64,000 nucleotides of DNA. Origin: an uncultured bacterium. GTDB lineage: Bacteria > Actinomycetota > Coriobacteriia > Coriobacteriales > Eggerthellaceae. Under the pieces are notes generated by a model that saw only the letters and a program-made list of their open reading frames with translations, did not search any database and was not told where the DNA came from. Position 1 is the stretch's first letter; each line of letters opens with the position of its first letter. A program made the position numbers and the translations under genes. Positions 7,407-14,921 of the stretch are shown piece by piece. The stretch is taken from NCBI GenBank assembly GCA_905215325.1, contig CAJMPP010000006.1:1-64000 (forward strand), read 5' to 3'.

Positions 7407-8894
7407 ATGCAACTGAATCTCACTCACATCAGCTATACCTACCCCGGTACGGCATCGCCTGCCATCGAAGACGTCAGCGCCACGTTCCCATCGGGATGGA
7501 CGGGCATCATCGGCGACAACGGATGCGGGAAGAGCACGCTCGCCCGTATCGCCGCCCGCGCTATTACACCCGATTCCGGGACAGTGAGCCCGAGTCTGTT
7601 CGCGTCGTATTGCCAGCAAGACTCGACGCAGGAACCGGACGATCTCTTCGATCTCGCATCGGATTGGGGCAAGGAGGCGCAACGGGCAAGGGCACTGCTC
7701 CGCATCGAAGACGACTGGTTCTGGCGCTACGACACGCTCTCGGGCGGTCAACAGAAGCGGATCCAAATCGCATGCGCCCTCTATGCACAACCAGATATCC
7801 TCATCATGGACGAGCCGACCAACGACCTCGATGCCGCCACGCGCGACATCGTGAAGGAGGCGCTGGCCTCCTTCAGCGGCATCGGCATCCTCATCTCGCA
7901 CGATAGAGACCTGCTCGATAGCCTTGTGGGCCAGAGCCTCATGTGCGAGGGCGCGCGTTGGACCATGCGCCCCGGCGGGTACTCAAAGGCAAGCGACCAA
8001 GCGGCGAGCGAACGCGCCTCTGCGATGAGGGATCGCGAGCAAGCCTCTCGTGAAGCGAAGCGCCTGAAGGCAGAAGCCCAGCGCAGGAGCGAAGAGGCGG
8101 CACGTCAGAAGGGCAAGCGAAGCAAGCGCGGTTTGAGCAAAAAAGACAGCGACGCTCGCGAGAAGATCGGACGCGCCATAGTCTCTGGCAAGGACGGCGT
8201 TGCAGGGAGGCTCTCGTCCAAAATGAGCGGACGGCTCGCAAAGGCCGAGGCAGAGCTTTCCAAGAAAACCGTCTCGAAAAGATACGACCATCGTATCGGC
8301 GAGTTCGGCGTCACTGCACGCTCAAGTTGCGTGGCGCACTTGGAGGCATCGCGACTGTCTGCTGGCGAGTTCTCGATAGATGTGCCGGAGCTCTGGATCT
8401 CACCAACGGATCACGTGGTGCTGACCGGTGCGAACGGAACGGGAAAGAGCCTGGTGGTACGAAGCATCATCGAATCTGTTCCTGATAATGTCAAAGTTGC
8501 GTACGTTCCCCAGGACGTCGGGCCAGAGGAACGCGAGCGAGCCCTGAGGCATCTCCGAGACCAGGACCAGGAGACGAAAGGTCGCATCCTCTCCATCGTG
8601 GCGCGGTTGAACTCCGACCCTGACAGACTGCTCGATGGCGACGATTTGAGTCCTGGCGAACTCCGCAAACTCATGCTTGCTGAACAGCTTGTTACGAATC
8701 CCAACTTCCTCGTACTCGACGAGCCTACGAATCATCTTGATGTGGGCTCTATTGAGGCGCTGCAGGAAATGCTGAGCGGTTTCTCTGGCGCGTTACTGTT
8801 GGTTACGCATGATAGACAGCTGTCGGAGGCAGTCACGCAGATTGGCTGGGAAACTATTCAAGGTGAAAGCCTGATGAGATTGCTGGTCGTCTAA
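7407..8894 (+). CDS. ABC-F family ATPase, probable ribosome-protection (antibiotic resistance) protein
   Basis: The 495-residue soluble protein has two ABC domains and no membrane segments. Domain 1 has Walker A GDNGCGKST (36-44), signature LSGGQQKR (from 111) and Walker B LIMDEPTNDLD. Domain 2 has GANGTGKS (from 341), LSPGELRK and LVLDEPTNHLD. A long Lys/Arg-rich linker (about 195-290) separates them. Length and linker fit the Lsa/Vga-type ABC-F proteins that displace lincosamide, streptogramin A and pleuromutilin antibiotics from the ribosome; the exact substrate cannot be read from sequence. The start at 7407 is supported by AAAGGAG 6 nt upstream. The frame is open upstream to an ATG at 7266, so an extended form is possible but unlikely. 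It transcribes away from parA. Confidence 0.85.
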   Translation: MQLNLTHISYTYPGTASPAIEDVSATFPSGWTGIIGDNGCGKSTLARIAARAITPDSGTVSPSLFASYCQQDSTQEPDDLFDLASDWGKEAQRARALLRIEDDWFWRYDTLSGGQQKRIQIACALYAQPDILIMDEPTNDLDAATRDIVKEALASFSGIGILISHDRDLLDSLVGQSLMCEGARWTMRPGGYSKASDQAASERASAMRDREQASREAKRLKAEAQRRSEEAARQKGKRSKRGLSKKDSDAREKIGRAIVSGKDGVAGRLSSKMSGRLAKAEAELSKKTVSKRYDHRIGEFGVTARSSCVAHLEASRLSAGEFSIDVPELWISPTDHVVLTGANGTGKSLVVRSIIESVPDNVKVAYVPQDVGPEERERALRHLRDQDQETKGRILSIVARLNSDPDRLLDGDDLSPGELRKLMLAEQLVTNPNFLVLDEPTNHLDVGSIEALQEMLSGFSGALLLVTHDRQLSEAVTQIGWETIQGESLMRLLVV

Positions 8895-9136
8895 ACAATG
8901 GGTTTTATAAAAGAGCCTTGTCGGGCGGATTTGCAGCTTCAGTTTGCAATTATTGTTTAACTCCGCGTGGGAAGTCGCAAGCGGCTTGCTCGTGACGACA
9001 GCGACTATTGCCAAAGGGTGGAACAAATAAGGACTCATAGAAATCCTTGGTCGGTGTGCTAACATGATTACAGTGAGTAAGTAAGTCTTCAATAACACTA
9101 AGCCATTACATAATAAAAAGGCGGTGAAGGCTTAGG

Positions 9137-10264
9137 ATGTCGAAGCTGCCCGGAAAGATGACGCGAAAGCAGCACTGGGTGCCGCGGTTCTACCTGCGCC
9201 ATTTCGCGGATTCCTCCGGGCAGCTTCATGCCTACAGCAGACAGAAGGGCTCCTTCTTCCGCACGAATTGCGAGAACCTTTGCAGCATGCGCGATCTTTA
9301 TGAGGTCGAGCATGCCGATGCGACAGGCGATGCGACAGACAGATTCTATGCGCAGAACCTCATCGAGGTTAAGCTATCTGAGCTCGAGAGCCGCATCGCG
9401 CCGCTTTACGATCGCTTTTTGGAACGCCAGAAAGAAGACCAGTGCGAAGACGAAGGGTATTCTGATGGGAAAGCCGCCGTTTGCGAGCTGGCAGCAAATA
9501 TCATCGTCCGGCACCCTATCAGTATGCGCGTCGACAAGAAATGGTCACGCGAGACTGCCGAAGAGCTGCTCAGAAACGTTCATCTGACACCCTATGAGCT
9601 CGGCTTGCTCGATTGGTCGGATTGGCGCGGGGATTCCCAAGCGGTGGTCGAGCTTGCCGCCGCCGCAACCATGCTCTTCTCCAACGATGATATTGTGCCA
9701 GTTAACCGTATTCGAAAGGCTTTTTTTGAGAAGAGCTTCTCCATCCTTAGGGCACCCGTCGGCTCAGGGTTCGTTACGACGTCGATGCCTATGTTCATCA
9801 TCGGGCCCGAGGACGACTCGTACGATTTTCATCTCGCGTATATGCCGTTGAGCAGTGAGTATGCTGCGGTCTTTTCAGATGACCCTCTATTTCCGCCGTT
9901 TGCGAGACTCGGTTTTTCGGGCGTCGAGTTCATGAACCGACTTCTTCTGCTTAACTGCGAGCATTGGGATGTCGCCATATCGAGGGGAAGCGGCCCGCTC
10001 GAGCACGCGGTACGCGATTGGAGTCAAGCGAACAGTGCCGAATTCATGCACGAGATGTTCACGCGCGACGGCAGGGAGCTATCCCTCGACACAGTGATCT
10101 ACGACCGCTCGAAGAAGAAGGGGCAGACGATGATCGATACCATCGACCGTGGCTGCCTCGAGGGCGGCTGCCTTGATGACGAGGACCTGCGCATCATCTT
10201 CGAGCACCTTCTGGGGAGAAGACGGCAAGGACCGGGAACATTAAAGGGTCAAGCAGCGTATTGA
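9137..10264 (+). CDS. DUF4238 domain protein
   Basis: The 375-residue protein opens with the DUF4238 hallmark K-Q-H-W-V-P-R-F-Y-L-R-H-F (11-23). It keeps the later N-I-I-V-R-H-P motif near 118-125. The family has no established biochemical function; members occur often in mobile elements and variable regions. There are no membrane segments. The start is supported only by a weak GAAGG upstream. It lies between the ABC-F gene (242-bp gap) and the GmrSD-like gene (51-bp gap) in the same direction and could be co-transcribed with the latter, which hints at a shared defence role. Confidence 0.8.
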   Translation: MSKLPGKMTRKQHWVPRFYLRHFADSSGQLHAYSRQKGSFFRTNCENLCSMRDLYEVEHADATGDATDRFYAQNLIEVKLSELESRIAPLYDRFLERQKEDQCEDEGYSDGKAAVCELAANIIVRHPISMRVDKKWSRETAEELLRNVHLTPYELGLLDWSDWRGDSQAVVELAAAATMLFSNDDIVPVNRIRKAFFEKSFSILRAPVGSGFVTTSMPMFIIGPEDDSYDFHLAYMPLSSEYAAVFSDDPLFPPFARLGFSGVEFMNRLLLLNCEHWDVAISRGSGPLEHAVRDWSQANSAEFMHEMFTRDGRELSLDTVIYDRSKKKGQTMIDTIDRGCLEGGCLDDEDLRIIFEHLLGRRRQGPGTLKGQAAY

Positions 10265-10315
10265 TAAAATTGACCCCGCCAGCAATAACCGCAAAGGATA
10301 GATAGGGCTTTAAGG

Positions 10316-12019
10316 ATGGATGCAGGAAAAGCAACGATAAGCGGCGTGTTCAACGGATCGCGCCTGCTCGAAATACCTTTTTACCAAAGGGCGTACGTCT
10401 GGGGAGAAGAGCAATGGGAGCGTTTCCTCGGCGACATGGAGTTCGTCACGGCCTCGAAGCGGCCCTATTTCCTGGGCTCCATCATCCTGAAGCAGGCCTC
10501 CTCCGGCAACACCTGGTCCGAGGTCTCCGAGGTTCGCACCGTCATCGACGGCCAGCAGCGACTCACGACCATGGTCATCTTCTTCAAGGCACTCTGTGCA
10601 AAAAACGGCACCAACAATTTGTTTGAGCGAGATTTCGTCCTGGAGACCGGCGATGTCGCCTTGCGGCACGGCAAGTACGACCGGCAGGATTTCGAAAAGG
10701 TCGTCAGCGCCACGGGCTGCGAACCCCTCGAGGGCTCCTCGGCCATCGTCCTTGCCTACAACTACTTCCTCAAGAATATCGACCCGGAGAAGGTCGACAG
10801 GAACACGATCAAGTCGAACGTCCAGTTCGTCTGCATCGATCTTACCGAGGGCGAGGACGAGCAGCAGATATTCGACACCATCAACTCGCTCGGGGTGCGC
10901 CTGACGACGGCGGAGCTCCTTAAGAACTACTTCTTCAACCGCGAGAACGAGCAGGCGTTCAAGGAGTGCTGGGAAGACGTCTTCGAGCCCACGGCTGAGA
11001 AGAGGGAGTATTGGGAGCAGGAGATCGTTACCGGGCGCATCAAGCGCACGCTCGTCGACCTCTTCTTCGACGCGTTCCTCCAGATTCTGGTCCAGGACAA
11101 GAGGCGTGGCGTCACGACCGAGGACAAGCTCTTCTATTCGCGTACTTCGAACCTCTTCCAGTCCTACAAGGATTTCATCGGCAGGTACTGCAACGGCGAC
11201 AAGGTCGAGATTCTCGACAACATGAAGGCGTATGCCGAGGCGTTCGAGTCCACGTTCGACCCTGGCTACTGCGACGCGGACATCCCCTCCGCTTCCGGCG
11301 TCGAGCGCCTGAACGTGCTGATATTCGGCCTCAAGAACTCGACGCTCATCCCGTACGTGCTCTACGTTCGAAAGAACGCGGAGTCTTCGAGCGAGGAATC
11401 TAAGATCTACGCCCTGCTTGAGAGCTACATCGTCCGCCGAATGCTGGTTCAGGCGACCACGAAGAACTACAACAGGCTGTTCACCTCGCTGATCTTGAAC
11501 GAGGTGAAGGACGCGGAGGCGCTGAGGAAGGCTCTCGAAGCCAATGACGAGGCGACGACGTACATGCCCGGCGACGCCGAGGTTCGAGCGGCATTCGAGG
11601 AATCGTGTCTGTACAACCTCCAGTCCAAGGGCGTCCTCTATCTGCTGGAAAGCGCCATTCGTCCGGGCATGAGCAGCACGGCCCTGCTCGGGTTCAACCA
11701 GTACACCCTCGAGCACATGATGCCCAAGAAGTGGCGCAACAAATGGGGAGCCCTCGACGATGAGGCTGCCACGCGAAGGGACCGGAAGCTCCTCACGCTC
11801 GGCAACCTCGCCATCATCACGCATTCGCTCAACGCCTCCATCCGCGATGCCGATTGGCCCACCAAGAAGCAGGGAAAGGGATACAAGGACGGCCTTGCCC
11901 TCTGCGCCGCCGGCCTTGCGACCATGGCCGGCGCCCTAGAGAAGGAGTCTTGGAACGAGGGCGATATCGCCGATCGCGCCGAATGGCTTGCGGACAAGGC
12001 GTTGGAGGTCTGGCGCTAA
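10316..12019 (+). CDS. DUF262/DUF1524 protein, GmrSD-like type IV restriction or defence nuclease
   Basis: The 567-residue protein has an N-terminal DUF262 domain. Its motifs are I-P-F-Y-Q-R-A-Y-V-W (20-29) and I-D-G-Q-Q-R-L-T-T (77-85), the ParB-like nucleotide-binding fold of GmrS. The C-terminal DUF1524 region has L-E-H-M-M-P-K-K-W (E466, H467) followed by G-N-L-A-I-I-T, the His-Me-finger nuclease signature of GmrD. Single-chain GmrSD proteins cut modified phage DNA in an NTP-dependent way; whether this one does so is inferred. It ends 3 bp before the end of the convergent RHH gene, so transcription of the two genes must collide or stop there. Confidence 0.88.
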   Translation: MDAGKATISGVFNGSRLLEIPFYQRAYVWGEEQWERFLGDMEFVTASKRPYFLGSIILKQASSGNTWSEVSEVRTVIDGQQRLTTMVIFFKALCAKNGTNNLFERDFVLETGDVALRHGKYDRQDFEKVVSATGCEPLEGSSAIVLAYNYFLKNIDPEKVDRNTIKSNVQFVCIDLTEGEDEQQIFDTINSLGVRLTTAELLKNYFFNRENEQAFKECWEDVFEPTAEKREYWEQEIVTGRIKRTLVDLFFDAFLQILVQDKRRGVTTEDKLFYSRTSNLFQSYKDFIGRYCNGDKVEILDNMKAYAEAFESTFDPGYCDADIPSASGVERLNVLIFGLKNSTLIPYVLYVRKNAESSSEESKIYALLESYIVRRMLVQATTKNYNRLFTSLILNEVKDAEALRKALEANDEATTYMPGDAEVRAAFEESCLYNLQSKGVLYLLESAIRPGMSSTALLGFNQYTLEHMMPKKWRNKWGALDDEAATRRDRKLLTLGNLAIITHSLNASIRDADWPTKKQGKGYKDGLALCAAGLATMAGALEKESWNEGDIADRAEWLADKALEVWR

Positions 12020-12022
12020 GCC

Positions 12023-12448
12023 CTACCTGCGTCCCATCTCGAAGATGCTTGCGGTGTCGGAACCCGCATCGATGACGGATGGAACCGGCTCTTCCAAAAA
12101 CGTAGTTCGTGGCGATGTCTCTTCCGTCGGCGCGTCAAGAGGCTCGCCGAGCGCTAGGAAGAACCTCATCACGTGCTCAATTCTCTGTTGCAGGGACTCG
12201 CTCAGCTCGCCGTAGGAGGCCGCCAGCCGCACCTCCTTGGCCAATTCCGCCATCGAGTCCCTCAGTGCCTTCTGCACGCTCACGGAGGGCCTCACCTCGA
12301 CCTGGGTATCGGTGAGCTTGGCGATGATGTAGTCCTGCCTGTTCATGCCGCTCCAGGCTGCCATCTCGCATATGAGCTTGCGCTCCTCGGGCGTGCAGCG
12401 GAACGCCATCGTCTTGCTGCGCTTGCGGGCGCTGTTCTCGCACGGCAT
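12023..12448 (-). CDS. RHH-type mobilization-like protein downstream of the integrase
   Basis: The 141-residue protein begins MPCENSARKRSKTMAFRCTPEERKLI. Pattern F-R-C-T-P-E-E-R followed by helices ending G-M-N-R-Q-D-Y-I-I-A-K-L matches ribbon-helix-helix accessory proteins of the MobC type. It starts 5 bp after the integrase stop codon; the SD-like AAGG overlaps that junction, so translation is probably coupled. The C-terminal third is Pro/Thr/Glu-rich. It may bind DNA during excision or transfer. A second start at the internal Met14 (MAFRCTPEE) is possible. Confidence 0.7.
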   Translation of the reverse strand: MPCENSARKRSKTMAFRCTPEERKLICEMAAWSGMNRQDYIIAKLTDTQVEVRPSVSVQKALRDSMAELAKEVRLAASYGELSESLQQRIEHVMRFFLALGEPLDAPTEETSPRTTFLEEPVPSVIDAGSDTASIFEMGRR

Positions 12449-12453
12449 CCTTC

Positions 12454-13524
12454 TTACCCCCTCGCCCCGTCGAGCGCGGCGGCCATCTCGTCCTGCTTCG
12501 TGGGGAACAGGTGCGCGTAGCGGTAGGTGATGTCCACCGCCTCGTGGCCCATGCGCTCGGCGATGGCCAGCGCGGAGAAGCCCATCTCTATCAGCAGGCT
12601 CACATGGCTGTGGCGTATGTCGTGTATGCGGATGCGCTTCACGCCCGACGCCTTGCACCCGCGCTCCATCTCGTGGGCCAGGAAGTGCTTGGTCACGGCG
12701 AACAGGCGCTCGTCGGGGGCGACGTCGTCGCGCATCTCGATGAAGTCCGCCATCTCGTCGCGCAGGAAGGCGGGCATGACGATCGTGCGCACGGACTTGG
12801 GCGTCTTGGGGTCGGTCACGGTGTCAACGCCGTTGAGGCTCTGGTACGACTTGTTGATGCGCAGCCGCGAGCTCTCCAGCATGAAGTCGGACGGCGTGAG
12901 CGCCAGGAGCTCGCCGCAGCGTATGCCCGTCCAGTAAAGCAGCTCGAAGGCGTGGAATGAGAGAGGCTTGTCCATGACGGCCTCGCTGAACCTCAGGTAC
13001 TCGTCCTTGGTCCAGAACTGCATCTCGCCGCCCTTCTTCGAGCCTATCTTGTCGACCCTGCGCACCGGGTTGTCGCTGAGGCCGTAGTAGCGCTCGGCGT
13101 GGTTGAAGATGGCGTTGAGCTGGTTGTTCACTGTGCGCAGGTACGTCGGTGCCCAGGGCTTCCCGTCGGCGTCCCGGTGCTCGGTGAGCTCGTTTTGCCA
13201 CCTGATGACGTCGATCGGCCTCACGTCGCACATGCGCATGTCCCCGAAGAACGGCACGAGCTTGTCGTTGATGATGTACTCCTTGGTGATCCACGTGTGC
13301 TCGCGTATGCGCGGCTTCACCTCGGAGGCGTACACCTCGACGAACTCGGAGAACGTCATGTCCATGGCCCCGCCGTTAAGGCTCTTGAACTGGCTCTCCC
13401 ACACTGCGGCCTCCACCTCGGAGGAGAAGCCGCGCTTCGTCTTGTGGCGCTTCGAGCCGCGGGCGTCGCGGTAGTAGCACTGCACGTAGAACGTGCCGTT
13501 GCCGTCGTCCTTGTACACGGGCAT
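12454..13524 (-). CDS. Tyrosine-family site-specific integrase
   Basis: The 356-residue recombinase has an N-terminal arm-binding three-strand domain (GTFYVQCYYRDARGSKRHK), a core-binding SAM-like domain (about 55-165) and the catalytic domain. The key residues are visible: R202 in T-G-I-R-C-G-E, H301-D-I-R304 and the nucleophile Y336 in R-Y-A-H-L. It should carry out integration at, and excision from, the guaA 3' end, only about 1.4 kb away. It starts 1 bp after the xis stop, in the operon xis-int-RHH, driven from the promoter at 13,776-13,804. Confidence 0.93.
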   Translation of the reverse strand: MPVYKDDGNGTFYVQCYYRDARGSKRHKTKRGFSSEVEAAVWESQFKSLNGGAMDMTFSEFVEVYASEVKPRIREHTWITKEYIINDKLVPFFGDMRMCDVRPIDVIRWQNELTEHRDADGKPWAPTYLRTVNNQLNAIFNHAERYYGLSDNPVRRVDKIGSKKGGEMQFWTKDEYLRFSEAVMDKPLSFHAFELLYWTGIRCGELLALTPSDFMLESSRLRINKSYQSLNGVDTVTDPKTPKSVRTIVMPAFLRDEMADFIEMRDDVAPDERLFAVTKHFLAHEMERGCKASGVKRIRIHDIRHSHVSLLIEMGFSALAIAERMGHEAVDITYRYAHLFPTKQDEMAAALDGARG

Positions 13525-13525
13525 G

Positions 13526-13729
13526 TCAGTCCACCTCCGGGAAGTACAGGGCGTCGAAGACGTCGCTTCGAACGCGCCCGCGGATGACCACGCGCCCGCG
13601 CGCCTCCTGCTCGGCGTTTATCTTCCTGATCACCTCGTAGGCGCTGCCTTTCTTGATCCTCAGCAGCTCCGCAACCTCGTCGGCGTCCAGCATGTGCGGC
13701 CTCGGCGTCTTCGCCACCTTCTCGTCCAT
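13526..13729 (-). CDS. Excisionase-like helix-turn-helix protein
   Basis: The 67-residue protein has the MerR-like winged-helix pattern (L-D-A-D-E-V-A-E-L-L-R-I-K-K-G-S-A-Y-E-V-I) of HTH_17/Xis proteins, which bend DNA at att sites and direct the integrase toward excision. The start at 13,729 has GGAGGAGCC immediately upstream and is better than an ATG five codons earlier. It is first in the xis-int-RHH operon and lies opposite the repressor gene across a 140-bp control region. Confidence 0.8.
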   Translation of the reverse strand: MDEKVAKTPRPHMLDADEVAELLRIKKGSAYEVIRKINAEQEARGRVVIRGRVRSDVFDALYFPEVD

Positions 13730-13747
13730 GGCTCCTCCAATCAATGG

Positions 13748-13763
13748 CGTACGGATACGTACG
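13748..13763. promoter_or_regulatory. CGTAC operator site C
   Basis: CGTACGGATACGTACG is almost identical to site B before parA (one base differs). It lies just upstream of the xis start and downstream of the xis -10 box, a position where a bound repressor would block transcription. Confidence 0.65.
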
Positions 13764-13775
13764 GTTCACAGATTC

Positions 13776-13804
13776 AGAGTAAACGTACATATCTGTACTG
13801 TCAA
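13776..13804 (-). promoter_or_regulatory. Promoter of the xis-int operon with operator site D in its spacer
   Basis: On the minus strand a perfect TTGACA (-35, 13,799-13,804) is followed after 17 bp by TACTCT (-10, 13,776-13,781). Operator D (CGTACATATCTGTACT, 13,784-13,799) fills the spacer. The promoter is near consensus, so its output probably depends on repression. Confidence 0.65.
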
Positions 13805-13809
13805 TAGAA

Positions 13810-13838
13810 TTGCGTACATTTGCGTACGCTGATAAGAT
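13810..13838 (+). promoter_or_regulatory. Promoter of the repressor gene with operator site E
   Basis: TTGCGT (13,810-13,815), a 17-bp spacer and TAAGAT (13,833-13,838) form a plausible sigma-70 promoter. Operator E (CGTACATTTGCGTACG, 13,813-13,828) lies between the boxes, so the repressor probably regulates itself. Confidence 0.6.
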
Positions 13839-13869
13839 GTGCTGGTACGTAATTCCAGGAGGAGGGCTC

Positions 13870-14283
13870 ATGTCCGTAGGCGAGAACATAAGGCGGTACC
13901 GCAAGTCGCGCGGCATGACGCAGGCGCAGCTCGCCGAGGCGGTCGGCCTGACCGAGGGGGCCGTGCGCCACTACGAGAGCGGCATCCGCGCCGTGAAGCC
14001 CGAGCTGCTCGAGTCCATCTCCGCGGCGCTCGGCGTGTCCGTCAACGCCCTCAAGGATTACGGCGTCGAGACTGCGGGCGACCTCATGTCGCTGCTCGTG
14101 CGGCTCGAGGACTCCTTCGGCATCGTGCCCGCAGCCGACGGCACGGGCCTCTCCCTGAACCCCAAGGCGCCGCACGCGCCCAAAGCCGCGATGGCGATCG
14201 AACTGTGGGCAGAGAAGCGCGCGCAGCTCGAAAACGGCAAGATCGACGCCGACGAATACGAGGACTGGAAAGCCTCGCTGTAG
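13870..14283 (+). CDS. XRE/Cro-CI type repressor of the element
   Basis: The 137-residue protein has an N-terminal HTH_3 domain: I-R-R-Y-R-K-S-R-G-M-T-Q-A-Q-L-A-E-A-V-G, then the recognition helix T-E-G-A-V-R-H-Y-E-S-G. A C-terminal helical region of about 70 residues is of unknown role; no LexA-like peptidase motif is seen. ATG 13,870 follows a strong AGGAGGAGGG. The gene faces away from xis-int across a shared region with three CGTAC palindromes, the classic immunity layout. It is the obvious candidate to bind these sites and the two before parA, and so to couple excision with partition and mobilization genes. That link is inferred. Confidence 0.82.
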   Translation: MSVGENIRRYRKSRGMTQAQLAEAVGLTEGAVRHYESGIRAVKPELLESISAALGVSVNALKDYGVETAGDLMSLLVRLEDSFGIVPAADGTGLSLNPKAPHAPKAAMAIELWAEKRAQLENGKIDADEYEDWKASL

Positions 14284-14370
14284 CGGCTCTCCGCATTTCG
14301 CGATCAACGCAACCGAATCAGGACGGTGGACCAGGCGGCGAGCGCCGCTCGGGCCTGCGTAAGCTGAGTT

Positions 14371-14744
14371 TTTACTCCCCATTGCATGCCAAGGCATTTC
14401 CGGTGCACCTGGGGAGTAAATGACGCGGTGGCTTACACGGCGGCACGCGGCAGTACGCCGCGGCATTTCCCCTGGTTACTCCCGTTTTCATTGAGGCGGC
14501 GAGATTCTTTACTCCCCATTAACCACCTGGGAAAACGCTGTGAGAAGACCGCCGAAAAGCCTATTGAGTTCGATTTGAGTTTCACAGGCCCCGAAACGGC
14601 CCCGTTTGGCTCTCGGAGACAAAAATCGCGCGTCTACTCACTTGGGATGAATCCTTACTCCCGTTCCTCCGAATGCCGCACCGTGCCTTGCCGTCTTGAA
14701 ACACGGGGGAGTAAATTGCGAAATCGCAGGTGAAAGGGAGTAAA
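14371..14744. repeat. Array of seven TTACTCCC/GGGAGTAA repeats near the guaA attachment site
   Basis: The octamer TTACTCCC occurs at 14,372, 14,476, 14,509 and 14,655. Its complement GGGAGTAA occurs at 14,412, 14,707 and 14,736. The pair 14,371-14,381 / 14,410-14,420 forms an 11-bp inverted repeat. The att site itself contains the related CTACTCCC. Spacing and orientation resemble arm-type sites of tyrosine integrases or excisionase sites. The surrounding 14,284-14,901 gap has no recognisable gene. Confidence 0.65.
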
Positions 14745-14753
14745 ACGACAAAG

Positions 14754-14786
14754 AAAAAGCCTCCGTCCCAACGCGGGAACGGAGGC
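14754..14786 (-). terminator. Intrinsic terminator downstream of guaA
   Basis: An 8-bp stem (14,759-14,766 with 14,779-14,786) has an inner CCC/GGG extension and a run of five T after it on the minus strand. It would end the leftward guaA transcript about 115 nt past the stop codon and shield the element from it. Confidence 0.75.
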
Positions 14787-14901
14787 TCGGTTATCGTATT
14801 TACTCACCAACATCGCTGGCGGCTTTGCCATGACTCTCGTACGAAACGAAACTCAGCGGCACAGTGCGGCACTCAAAAATGCAGGTCAGAACCCTATCAG
14901 C

Positions 14902-14921
14902 CTACTCCCACTCAATCGTCG
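14902..14921 (-). other. Candidate proximal attachment site at the guaA 3' end
   Basis: These bases encode the end of GuaA and its stop codon. They match the block at 108-127 in 15 of 20 positions, including TCCCACTC. The guaA 3' end is a known insertion hot spot for genomic islands carrying tyrosine integrases. Confidence 0.6.

Noticed and set aside
10310..11824. A 504-codon minus-strand frame opposite the GmrSD-like gene
   Set aside because: The plus-strand protein has clear DUF262 and DUF1524 motifs; the antisense product has none.
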